Shown: positions 1-4,370, counted from the first letter of the stretch. The stretch: DNA of 5,728 nucleotides from Chloroflexota bacterium (GCA_003158495.1 PMJT01000187.1:1-5728); one strand, 5' to 3'. Program-made: numbers and translations. The notes: generated by a model from the sequence alone, not told the origin.

Positions 1-15
1 CGTCTCCCGCTCCAA
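1..15 (+). repeat. Copy A: 3' terminus of a tRNA-Gly sequence (partial, cut by window edge)
   Basis: The first 15 bases match 1505-1519 and 3151-3165 exactly. They are the end of the T stem, the acceptor 3' strand CTCCCGC, discriminator T and the encoded CCA plus one A. The window starts inside the T arm, so this could be the end of the real tRNA-Gly(UCC) gene or a third scar. Weak similarity to copy B continues downstream: the 10-mer CGACACTCAG is at 38-47 here and at 1540-1549 in B, with a small indel. An intact tRNA just left of the window is an inference. Confidence 0.7.
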
Positions 16-25
16 ACTTCGCAGC

Positions 26-57
26 TCACGAGCGCAGCGACACTCAGGCTCTCGTGA
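26..57. other. Inverted repeat downstream of tRNA end
   Basis: The arms TCACGAG (26-32) and CTCGTGA (51-57) pair perfectly over 7 bp around an 18-nt loop. It lies 8 bases after the encoded CCA of copy A, where a tRNA terminator could be, and it is also downstream of the convergent marR gene. There is no T tract on either strand, so a terminator role is only possible. I see nothing else in 58-157. Confidence 0.3.
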
Positions 58-157
58 AGATCGGTCGGGTTGGTCCCTTCGATGGCTCAGCGAGAGCAGA
101 ACCTTCGGCCTCGCCTGGAGACCCGATGGACCCGACGGTCCGCACCCTGCCCCCTCG

Positions 158-634
158 CTAGGGCGGGGTGAGTCTGTCCTGGATCCGGTGCAGCAGCTCG
201 ATGTAGGTGCGCAATTCCGCGTCGGAGAGCACGCTCATCCAGTCCCTCTCGTTGCGATGAACGATCGTCCTGAGCTCCCCGAGAACGATCAACCCGGCCG
301 GCGTGATCCCGACCATGAGGCTGCGGCGGTCGGCCGGGTTCGCCGAACGGGTGACTAATCCCCGCCGCTCGAGCGAGTCCAGGAGGCCGGTCACCGTGGC
401 GCGGGTGACGATGAGCCGTTCACCAAGCTCCGAAGGAGACATCGTGCCGTGGTCGCGGAGGATCCCGAGGACAAGTCCGCCCGCGGCGCTGACGCCTAAC
501 GGACGGAGGAGCCGCCCGATCCGGTCGAAGAACATGTCGGCCGTGCGAATGGTGTTCATCACCCCTTCGGTCGCGGCGACATTCGCGTCGGGAGTCTGGG
601 TGTAGAAGTCGTCGGGCATGTCTATCTTCGCCAT
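158..634 (-). CDS. MarR family transcriptional regulator
   Basis: The product is a 158-residue winged-helix DNA-binding protein of the MarR family. These are normally homodimers that repress their own and neighbouring promoters and release DNA on binding a small ligand. Residues about 25-47 form the N-terminal dimerisation helix and the winged helix spans about 48-115. The recognition helix includes VTRATVTGLLDSLERRG (76-92). The wing carries the hallmark NPADRRS (99-105) followed by ITPAG (110-114). A C-terminal dimerisation helix ends the protein. The frame also opens at a TTG (706) and an ATG (676), but both would put coding sequence through the promoter region. The ATG at 634 lies 7 nt after a TATCAT box and gives a normal family length, so I chose it; ATG at 619 is the alternative. 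No Shine-Dalgarno is seen, which fits a leaderless mRNA. It is divergent from the gene at 739, which it probably controls. The ligand is unknown. Confidence 0.9.
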   Translation of the reverse strand: MAKIDMPDDFYTQTPDANVAATEGVMNTIRTADMFFDRIGRLLRPLGVSAAGGLVLGILRDHGTMSPSELGERLIVTRATVTGLLDSLERRGLVTRSANPADRRSLMVGITPAGLIVLGELRTIVHRNERDWMSVLSDAELRTYIELLHRIQDRLTPP

Positions 635-641
635 GCGCCAC

Positions 642-671
642 ATGATACGGGCATTGACAATACGCTGCCTA
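642..671 (-). promoter_or_regulatory. Predicted marR promoter (leaderless)
   Basis: Read on the minus strand, TAGGCA (671-666) is a 4/6 match to the -35 consensus and TATCAT (647-642) a 5/6 match to the -10, with an 18-bp spacer. The ATG at 634 follows the -10 by 7 nt, so transcription should start at or within a base of the start codon. Confidence 0.45.
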
Positions 672-681
672 ACCATAAAGT
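654..681 (+). promoter_or_regulatory. Predicted promoter for the ABM-like gene
   Basis: A perfect -35 hexamer TTGACA (654-659) is followed 16 bp later by TAAAGT (676-681), a 4/6 match to the -10. This predicts a start near 688 and a leader of about 50 nt before 739. The -35 lies inside ATTG-A-CAAT (653-661), a small perfect palindrome. The promoter overlaps the divergent marR promoter. Confidence 0.45.
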
Positions 682-686
682 AAGGC
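667..686. promoter_or_regulatory. Candidate MarR operator
   Basis: The arms GCCTAAC (667-673) and GTAAGGC (680-686) pair at 6 of 7 positions around a 6-bp AT-rich centre. About 20 bp of dyad symmetry is the usual size for a MarR dimer site. It covers the -10 of the rightward promoter and overlaps the -35 of the marR promoter, so one bound dimer could shut off both. That the neighbouring MarR binds here is an inference from position. Confidence 0.4.
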
Positions 687-738
687 CCCGAATGACCGAT
701 CGCCAAGGCTCGGTCGAAGGAAAAGGAGACGTCCCGCT

Positions 739-1023
739 ATGGCAAAGGTGATAGTTGCGCACCACGTGGCCGACTACGGCCGGTGGCTCCCGGTCTTCAA
801 TGAGCATGAGGCTGTCCGCCGGCAGCACGGAGCGACCGGCCACTCAATCGGCCGCGACGCGTCGGACCCGAACACGATTGTGATCGTGAACGACTTCGCC
901 ACGCTCGAAGGCGCTCGGGCGTTCTCGAAGGACCCGTCGCTGCCTGCCGCGATGGCTCGTGGCGGCGTCGAGGGACCGCCGCAGGTCTGGATCGTCGAAG
1001 AGGCCGAGGCCAGGAAGTACTGA
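739..1023 (+). CDS. Small dimeric alpha/beta-barrel protein, antibiotic biosynthesis monooxygenase (ABM)-like
   Basis: The product is a 94-residue soluble protein with no signal peptide. It has the pattern of a one-domain ferredoxin-like fold: strand MAKVIVAHHV (1-10), helix around DYGRWLPVFNEHEAVRRQHG (12-31), strand HSIGRDASDP (35-44), strand TIVIVNDF (46-53), helix LEGARAFSKDPSLPAAMARGG (56-76) and a last strand QVWIVEE (82-88). ABM-type proteins of this size form dimeric barrels and include quinol monooxygenases and small-molecule modifying or binding proteins. No catalytic residues are obvious, so the reaction cannot be named. The start is supported by AAGGAG (723-728) with about 10 nt spacing. 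It is divergent from marR, an arrangement common when the regulator senses the enzyme's substrate. It is followed by a GC-rich hairpin, so it is probably transcribed alone. Confidence 0.75.
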   Translation: MAKVIVAHHVADYGRWLPVFNEHEAVRRQHGATGHSIGRDASDPNTIVIVNDFATLEGARAFSKDPSLPAAMARGGVEGPPQVWIVEEAEARKY

Positions 1024-1056
1024 GCCCGGCCCGGCGTCTCGCCGTGCCTTGGTGCC

Positions 1057-1088
1057 GCCGGGCAGCTGCAAGTTTGGGGCTGCCCGGC
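1057..1088 (+). terminator. Terminator-like hairpin after the ABM-like gene
   Basis: The perfect 10-bp inverted repeat GCCGGGCAGC (1057-1066) and GCTGCCCGGC (1079-1088) encloses a 12-nt loop and lies 33 bp after the stop codon at 1021-1023. No T tract follows. In GC-rich bacteria such U-less hairpins often end transcripts, but Rho-dependent or other roles are possible. Confidence 0.5.
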
Positions 1089-1125
1089 CTTCGATCAATG
1101 GACGCGCTGCGCTCGAGGACACGTC

Positions 1126-1312
1126 ATGAGCAATCCGGCTGTGATGGATCACGCCAACTTGACGGGAGCGAACCTATCGCGCGCCATCCTTGCGGGCGGC
1201 CAACCTGACCGGCGCGACATTGACGGGCGTTACCTGGGCAGGCGTGATTTGCCCGGACGGCACGGCTGCCAACTCCCACAGCAACACCTGTATCGGGCAT
1301 CTCAGCCGGTGA
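1126..1312 (+). pseudogene. Frameshifted remnant of a pentapeptide-repeat protein
   Basis: From the ATG at 1126 the frame reads pentapeptide repeats: HANLTGANLSRAILAG. Near 1197-1199 the repeat pattern jumps to the next frame, which continues ANLTGATLTGVTWAGVICPD and ends ...NTCIGHLSR with a stop at 1310-1312. The two halves join smoothly if one G is removed from GGGCGG, so a single-base insertion is the simplest explanation. The repeats (A-N/D-L-x-x) and the Cys-Pro-Asp-Gly-Thr segment followed by a second Cys are typical of the ends of pentapeptide-repeat proteins, which fold as right-handed beta-helices. Only about 60 residues remain, with few repeats and no signal peptide, so the 5' part is probably missing too. 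GAGG (1115-1118) could be a ribosome site. A sequencing error or programmed frameshift are alternatives. Without the shift, the first frame runs to 1362 as non-repetitive sequence. Confidence 0.65.
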
Positions 1313-1404
1313 TTGGCCTGGTCGCCCCAGCGGGCTCCGAGGGACACGCATTCGGGACTTGATGGGACCCGCCCTGCCCTCAACGGACCCATGATGTCCG
1401 ATCG

Positions 1405-1711
1405 CGACACGATAACTGGACACGCTACGCTCGCCCCTCCACGAGGCAGGCTACTGCGCATAGACGCTCAGGCCTTCCGAGCTGAATGTCGCGGGTTCGA
1501 GACCCGTCTCCCGCTCCAATCCACATTGCGTGCTTGGCACGACACTCAGCCTGTTCGGCGCGGTCCGTGCCCGGGCTGTTGGAGGCTGCCACAACGCTCA
1601 GCCGCGAGACTAGAGACGCGCGCGGTTGGCCGGCGGTGAGCGCACGGCCCGGATGCGCGGCTGCGACCGCCCCCAGCCCATCTATTCCCGCGAATTCGTC
1701 CGGATTGCACG
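1405..1711. repeat. Copy B of the 307-bp direct repeat (tRNA-Gly 3' part plus vapC tail)
   Basis: This segment matches 3051-3357 at a constant offset of 1646 bp at both ends, with at least one compensated indel in the middle. It begins with the 20-mer CGACACGATAACTGGACACG (1405-1424, identical at 3051-3070), then CTCGCC...CCACGAGG, then a 51-bp block (1470-1520) with one mismatch to copy C. A less conserved stretch follows, and it ends at GTCCGGATTGCACG (1698-1711), identical to 3344-3357. Weaker similarity may begin a little earlier (CATGATGTCC here, CATGACGTCC at C). It holds a tRNA 3' part and a vapC fragment. The interval 1313-1404 to its left has no gene I can see. Confidence 0.85.
1474..1518 (+). 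other. tRNA-Gly(UCC) 3' part, probable attachment-site scar (copy B)
   Basis: Cloverleaf pieces in order: anticodon loop CTTCCGA (1474-1480, anticodon TCC at 1476-1478), 3' anticodon strand GCTGA, variable loop ATGTC, T arm GCGGG-TTCGAGA-CCCGT (1491-1507), acceptor 3' strand CTCCCGC (1508-1514), discriminator T and CCA (1516-1518). The bases before the loop (CAGGC) do not pair properly with GCTGA, and there is no GCGGGAG acceptor 5' strand or D arm at the expected distance. It is therefore not a working tRNA. Tyrosine integrases commonly cross over in anticodon or T loops of tRNA genes and leave such 3' copies. That reading is inferred, since no integrase is present. Confidence 0.75.
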
Positions 1712-1712
1712 A
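1629..1712 (-). pseudogene. Fossil of a vapC (PIN toxin) C-terminus
   Basis: Read on the minus strand, this encodes 28 residues, SCNPDEFAGIDGL...HPGRALTAG, of which 19 match the last 28 residues of the intact VapC at 3272-3703. It retains the PIN acidic motif NPD-[DE]-F-AGIDGL. The stop codon of the intact gene (3272-3274) is replaced by a sense codon at the equivalent position here. The rest of the toxin and any antitoxin are missing: homology stops at about 1712, just upstream of the gntR promoter. It is the relic of a second vapBC locus, or of a duplication later cut by arrival of the gntR cassette. Confidence 0.75.
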
Positions 1713-1726
1713 GACGACGGTGTTGC

Positions 1727-1754
1727 TTGACAAGCACACTTGAGCTAGTAGTAT
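1727..1754 (+). promoter_or_regulatory. Predicted promoter of the gntR operon (leaderless)
   Basis: A perfect -35 TTGACA (1727-1732) is followed after a 16-bp spacer by TAGTAT (1749-1754), a 4/6 match to the -10. The ATG at 1761 follows by 6 nt, so the transcript should begin at the start codon. No Shine-Dalgarno is present upstream of 1761, which agrees. Confidence 0.6.
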
Positions 1755-1761
1755 TAGATCA
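1741..1761. promoter_or_regulatory. Candidate GntR (YtrA-type) autoregulatory operator
   Basis: The arms TGAGCTAGTA (1741-1750) and TATTAGATCA (1752-1761) pair at 8 of 10 positions around a central G (1751). The 21-bp dyad covers the -10 box and the start codon of the regulator, a position that would block RNA polymerase. GntR-family dimers bind such palindromes, and YtrA members are often autoregulated. Binding here is inferred. Confidence 0.5.
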
Positions 1762-2111
1762 TGCTATTCGAGATCGATACCCGAAGTCCCGTTCCCATCT
1801 ACAACCAGATCGCGGCTTGCGTTCGGCGTGCGATTGTGGCTGGGACGCTCCGGCCAGGAGCAAAGCTGCCTCCTTCGCGCGACCTGGCGCGGGAACTCGA
1901 CGTGAACATGCACACCGTCCAGCGGGCATACGGGCAGCTGCGTGACGAGGGACTGCTCGAGTTGCGTCAGGGCCGAGGAGCGATCGTCATACCAGGCGAC
2001 GTGGTGCCCTCCGCGCGCCTCAATGGGCTGCTGCGCGATCTCCTCGCGGAGGCAGTCGAACAGGGCATCACAACGGGCGAACTCACCAAGTTGATGGAGT
2101 CGATGCGATGA
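1761..2111 (+). CDS. GntR family transcriptional regulator, YtrA subfamily
   Basis: The product is a 116-residue DNA-binding regulator. The GntR winged helix fills residues 8-76: VPIYNQIAACVRRAIVAGTLRPGAKLPPSRDLARELDVNMHTVQRAYGQLRDEGLLELRQGRGAIV, beginning with the typical P-[IV]-Y-x-Q-I and including LPPSRDLA and a TVQRAY recognition helix. Only about 40 residues follow, and this short helical tail defines the YtrA subfamily, which lacks a large ligand domain and usually controls a transporter or membrane-protein operon. The ATG at 1761 is the natural start: it sits at the predicted transcription start and the conserved domain begins eight codons later. It overlaps the next gene by ATGA at 2108-2111, indicating translational coupling. 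The trigger is unknown; in related systems it is cell-envelope or antibiotic stress. Confidence 0.92.
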   Translation: MLFEIDTRSPVPIYNQIAACVRRAIVAGTLRPGAKLPPSRDLARELDVNMHTVQRAYGQLRDEGLLELRQGRGAIVIPGDVVPSARLNGLLRDLLAEAVEQGITTGELTKLMESMR

Positions 2112-3061
2112 ACACAGCGCTTTCGGTACACCGGGCCCGAAGCCTTAACTGGCCGCTCATGGGCTTCGTTGCCGCGCACCTGGCAGTAGTCCTGCCCGCG
2201 GTGCTGCTGATCCCGATCTTCGCCGCCAGACTCCCGGCCGATGCCGTCAAGGTTGAGTCATATTCGATCGTCACCGACATTGTCTTCGTCGGCATCTTCC
2301 TGCTTCGGATCGCGTTGCGGAGAGACGACCGAGCCATCTACGCAGTGGAAACTGCGCTGCCTCTGACCCTGGGCTACGCCGGGACAGGGTTCTTCGTCAT
2401 CGCAGGCACCGTGCTTATCAACCTCGATGCCCGCACTTATCAGATGGTCTTCGAGGCGCCCGCAGGACTTGCATTCACGGTGTTCGGCCTGTTCCTGTCG
2501 TTTGGGGTAGGGCGCTACCTGGGGTCGGCAGCTTCGATCAGGCGTCTCCGGCGGGAAGCGGCCTCGAGCCAGCGCATCGCCTGGTTGACCGAGGTAAACG
2601 CCGATCGGTCCTGGCGCCTCGCGTTTGGAATTGTCGTGGGGATCCCTTATGCGATCCTGATCGTTCTCTGCCTGCTGCTCCCCCCTGGCTTTCCTGCGGT
2701 CGCCGCGTTGCTGGCAGCGACCTGGGCGGCGTTCGTTCTGGCGGGCCAGCAGGCGTCGGTCTTCATCACCGATGCCGGAATCCGGGTCAGCGGCCGGTGG
2801 CTGCTGGGGGCCCCGAGCTGGAGCCTCGCCCTGGCTCAGGTTGCATCGGCGCAGGCCATCACCGCCCAGCCTCGAACGATGCTACTTTCATGGGACCCTG
2901 GCCTGTGCATCCTCCGCAGTGGGCCCGCCCTAGAGGTGAGGTCCACGACTGGCCGTTCGTACGTGGTGAGCCTGCCCGAGGCACATGAGGCCGCCTCAGT
3001 TCTCGACCGCCTCATGGAGCACCGGAAACAACTGCATGACGTCCTAAGGACGACACGATAA
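2108..3061 (+). CDS. Six-helix membrane protein with PH-like C-terminal domain, partner of the GntR regulator
   Basis: The product is a 317-residue integral membrane protein with hydrophobic segments at about 17-41, 52-70, 82-105, 113-138, 169-191 and 195-214. A basic stretch, RRLRREAASSQR (145-156), lies between helices 4 and 5, and the positive-inside rule would put it in the cytoplasm. From about 215 the sequence becomes soluble: ITDAGIRVSGRWLLGAPSWSLALAQV and later SGPALEVRSTTGRSYVVSLPEAHEAASVLDRL. This pattern of short strands and a final helix resembles bacterial PH-like domains found at the end of membrane proteins next to YtrA-type regulators (DUF1648-like architecture). The family assignment is by pattern only. 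There is no ABC ATPase, so this is not a classical ytr transporter operon. It has no separate promoter or room for a ribosome site and depends on coupling with gntR. Its last codons (3051-3061) lie inside repeat copy C. Transport, stress sensing or envelope maintenance are possible roles. Confidence 0.8.
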   Translation: MNTALSVHRARSLNWPLMGFVAAHLAVVLPAVLLIPIFAARLPADAVKVESYSIVTDIVFVGIFLLRIALRRDDRAIYAVETALPLTLGYAGTGFFVIAGTVLINLDARTYQMVFEAPAGLAFTVFGLFLSFGVGRYLGSAASIRRLRREAASSQRIAWLTEVNADRSWRLAFGIVVGIPYAILIVLCLLLPPGFPAVAALLAATWAAFVLAGQQASVFITDAGIRVSGRWLLGAPSWSLALAQVASAQAITAQPRTMLLSWDPGLCILRSGPALEVRSTTGRSYVVSLPEAHEAASVLDRLMEHRKQLHDVLRTTR

Positions 3062-3357
3062 CTGGACACGAAATGCTCGCCTTTCCACGAGGGGCTCCAC
3101 ACCGCATGGAGGTTTAGGCCTTCCAAGCTGAATGTCGCGGGTTCGAGACCCGTCTCCCGCTCCAATTCCCAATTTCGTGCGCGGCACGACCTCGGCTTCT
3201 TGGGCGGGAGCGGCGAGGAGGCTGTCGCGAGCAGATACAGCGCTCAGCCATGCGATCCGGCGGGCGCCCCGTCAACCGGCGGCCGGCGCACGATCCGGAT
3301 GCGTAACTGCGACGACAACCAGGCCATCGATCCCGGCGAAGTCGTCCGGATTGCACG
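3051..3357. repeat. Copy C of the 307-bp direct repeat
   Basis: This is the partner of 1405-1711 at offset 1646. The left edge falls within the last codons of the membrane-protein gene, and the right edge falls within the functional vapC gene. Conservation is highest over the tRNA part (3116-3166, 50 of 51 bases the same as copy B) and the first 20 bases, lower in between and over the vapC tail. The asymmetry suggests that C is the better preserved copy and B the older or truncated one. Recombination between B and C would release a 1646-bp circle carrying gntR and the membrane-protein gene. Confidence 0.85.
3120..3164 (+). other. tRNA-Gly(UCC) 3' part, probable attachment-site scar (copy C)
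   Basis: It has the same layout as the copy at 1474-1518: anticodon loop CTTCCAA (3120-3126), T arm GCGGG-TTCGAGA-CCCGT (3137-3153), CTCCCGC, T and CCA (3162-3164). The only difference from copy B is A instead of G after the anticodon, and A is the usual base there. Upstream, TTTAGGC does not form a good anticodon stem with GCTGA, and no acceptor 5' strand or D arm is found. It is therefore a truncated tRNA. Its position directly downstream of one gene cassette and at the tail of vapBC fits an attachment-site junction. Confidence 0.75.
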
Positions 3358-3703
3358 TGTAAAGAGGAAGCCCGTTGGCGAGGGCAACTGCCGCGATCAT
3401 CGCGTCGTAGGCCCGGGCGTTCGTCTTTCGGCCCGAGCGTCGAAGCGACGCCGCAACCCGGCCGAAAGCTCGGGCCGCCTCGACATCGAAGGGAAGGGGA
3501 TCGAAGTCGGCCTCTGCCTGCTGGAGATGGGCAAGGCGGGCGGCTCTTTGGGACTCGTCCGAAGCGACCAGAGGGCCGACCGATAGCTCCGCAAGCGTGA
3601 TGGTTGAGATCAACGGTTGGTCGGGAAGTGCCGTCGCGTCCCGGAGGCGGGGCAACAGGATCAGAGTGTTAGTGTCAAGCAACCCCGTCTTGACGTCGCT
3701 CAC
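3272..3703 (-). CDS. vapC: VapC family PIN-domain ribonuclease toxin
   Basis: The product is a 143-residue single-domain PIN protein. VapC toxins cut RNA, often tRNA or rRNA, and are held inactive by the cognate antitoxin. The acidic metal-binding residues are visible: D10 in GLLDTN, E39 in AELSVG, D100 in ARAYDAMIAA and D120/D121 in CNPDDF, so the active site looks intact. The length is usual for the family. The start is a GTG (3703-3701) overlapping the antitoxin stop TGA by 4 nt, giving co-transcription and coupling. The C-terminal end lies in repeat copy C, and a decayed copy of the same end is at 1629-1712. The RNA target cannot be told from sequence. I use vapC as the family name. Confidence 0.92.
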   Translation of the reverse strand: MSDVKTGLLDTNTLILLPRLRDATALPDQPLISTITLAELSVGPLVASDESQRAARLAHLQQAEADFDPLPFDVEAARAFGRVAASLRRSGRKTNARAYDAMIAAVALANGLPLYTCNPDDFAGIDGLVVVAVTHPDRAPAAG

Positions 3704-3936
3704 AGGCGCGGATCGAGCGTGGAGTCGAGGTCGCCACGAAGAGCGCCGCCGTCCATCAGAGGGAGCCTGCGCCAGCGCATCAATAGCAAGGATGCGCTCG
3801 GCCCACGTGGCCGCACGGGCCGAAGTTCCGCCACCGCCTTGCCGCCACGGGTAACGACCAGGCGCTCACCTGCGGCAACACGATCGACCACATCGCCGCC
3901 ATGGTTGCGTAGATCACGGATTGTCACTTCGGCCAT
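3700..3936 (-). CDS. vapB: Phd/YefM-type antitoxin of the vapBC pair
   Basis: The product is a 78-residue antitoxin. The N-terminal part, MAEVTIRDLRNHGGDVVDRVAAGERLVVTRGGKAVAELRP (1-40), matches the Phd/YefM fold: a first strand, a helix leading to V-x-x-G-E and the TRGGKAVAELRP strand. This domain dimerises and binds DNA. The remainder, ending DLDSTLDPRL, is the flexible segment that usually wraps the toxin and blocks its active site. The ATG at 3936 follows a TACAAT box by 6 nt with no clear Shine-Dalgarno, so it is probably leaderless. The stop overlaps the toxin start. A perfect palindrome at 3947-3960 is the likely site for autorepression by the antitoxin or the complex. Confidence 0.9.
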   Translation of the reverse strand: MAEVTIRDLRNHGGDVVDRVAAGERLVVTRGGKAVAELRPVRPRGPSASLLLMRWRRLPLMDGGALRGDLDSTLDPRL

Positions 3937-3942
3937 GAGGGC

Positions 3943-3951
3943 ATTGTATCA
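3943..3951 (-). promoter_or_regulatory. Extended -10 promoter of vapBC (leaderless)
   Basis: On the minus strand, TGA-TACAAT forms an extended -10 element (TGn plus a 5/6 hexamer at 3948-3943). The ATG at 3936 begins 6 nt after it, so transcription likely starts at the start codon. No good -35 is seen, which is normal for extended -10 promoters. Confidence 0.5.
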
Positions 3952-3960
3952 CGGGTGATA
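3947..3960. promoter_or_regulatory. Candidate vapBC operator
   Basis: The perfect inverted repeat TATCAC and GTGATA has a 2-bp centre. The arm nearer the gene overlaps the extended -10 of vapBC. Type II toxin-antitoxin operons are normally autorepressed from such a site through the antitoxin's DNA-binding domain. Confidence 0.6.
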
Positions 3961-4279
3961 CCGGCATCGAAACCATCGATTGAACGGATCGGCTCTAGCG
4001 GCGCAGCCCCCAAGTCGGCTTGAAAGTTGGACCCGTTCCCTCCATGAGAGGACCTTGATCGGCACAAACGAGTGCCTGAGTGGCGCCCAAATGAGGGGGC
4101 AGGGGCTCCGCGACTGAGTGCACAGTTCCGCTACGGGACCGCCCAGCCGACCAACGTAGTCGCGCGGCGGCGCGCCAGCGACTGGGATCCCTCCGCAAAG
4201 ACCCGGAGCACCGGGGTCGCCTAGATACCCGTCTCGGCGACCGCCATCGGCACAGATCCAGCGTCGCCTGCAGCTCAGA

Positions 4280-4311
4280 GAGCGGGCCCGGACGCGACGT
4301 CCGGCCCGCTC
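4280..4311. terminator. Strong GC-rich hairpin, terminator-like
   Basis: GAGCGGGC (4280-4287) pairs with GCCCGCTC (4304-4311) and CGGAC (4289-4293) with GTCCG (4299-4303). The loop is GCGAC and there is one bulged C at 4288. The 13 base pairs make a very stable stem. No T run follows on either strand and no gene ends nearby, so its job as a terminator is uncertain. Confidence 0.4.
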
Positions 4312-4337
4312 GCGCAGCGGTCGCGTGGCGGCGCCCT

Positions 4338-4370
4338 GCCCGGGTAATGACGAGTCGTCATGACACGGGC
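4338..4370. promoter_or_regulatory. 33-bp near-perfect palindrome
   Basis: Dyad symmetry centred on 4354 pairs 14 of 16 positions. The core is ATGACGA-G-TCGTCAT (4347-4361, perfect). The flanks GT/AC (4344-4345, 4363-4364) and GCCCG/CGGGC (4338-4342, 4366-4370) also pair; the mismatches are 4343/4365 and 4346/4362. The single-base centre argues against an RNA hairpin terminator and favours a protein-binding site, such as an operator for a regulator of the gene at 4469. No candidate binder is encoded next to it. Confidence 0.5.

Noticed and set aside
303..605. Plus-strand frame of 100 codons
   Set aside because: It is antisense to marR with no family features; a shadow of GC-rich coding sequence.
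158..706. Longer marR with a TTG start at 706 or ATG at 676
   Set aside because: The extra N-terminal residues are not MarR-like, and they would be encoded across both predicted promoters and the operator. The 634 start matches the leaderless pattern and family length.
1313..1362. Continuation of the first pentapeptide frame to a stop at 1362
   Set aside because: After about 1197 this frame loses the repeat pattern, while the next frame keeps it. The tail is therefore out-of-frame translation.
1444..1518. Complete tRNA-Gly gene at copy B (and the equivalent at 3090-3164)
   Set aside because: Only the part from the anticodon loop to CCA is recognisable. No GCGGGAG acceptor 5' strand, D arm or proper 5' anticodon strand is present in either copy.
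2836..3165. Minus-strand frame beginning METGLEPAT-like (MERETGLEPATFSLEG)
   Set aside because: This is the well-known false protein produced by reading a tRNA 3' end in antisense. Similar peptides (DGSRTRDIQLG, SGRRVSNPRHS) arise from the other frames here and at 1425-1739.
1..3960. CRISPR array or integron attC array
   Set aside because: The repeats are too few and too far apart for CRISPR. They lack attC-type core sites and are explained by a tRNA 3' part plus a vapC tail. No Cas or integron integrase gene is present.
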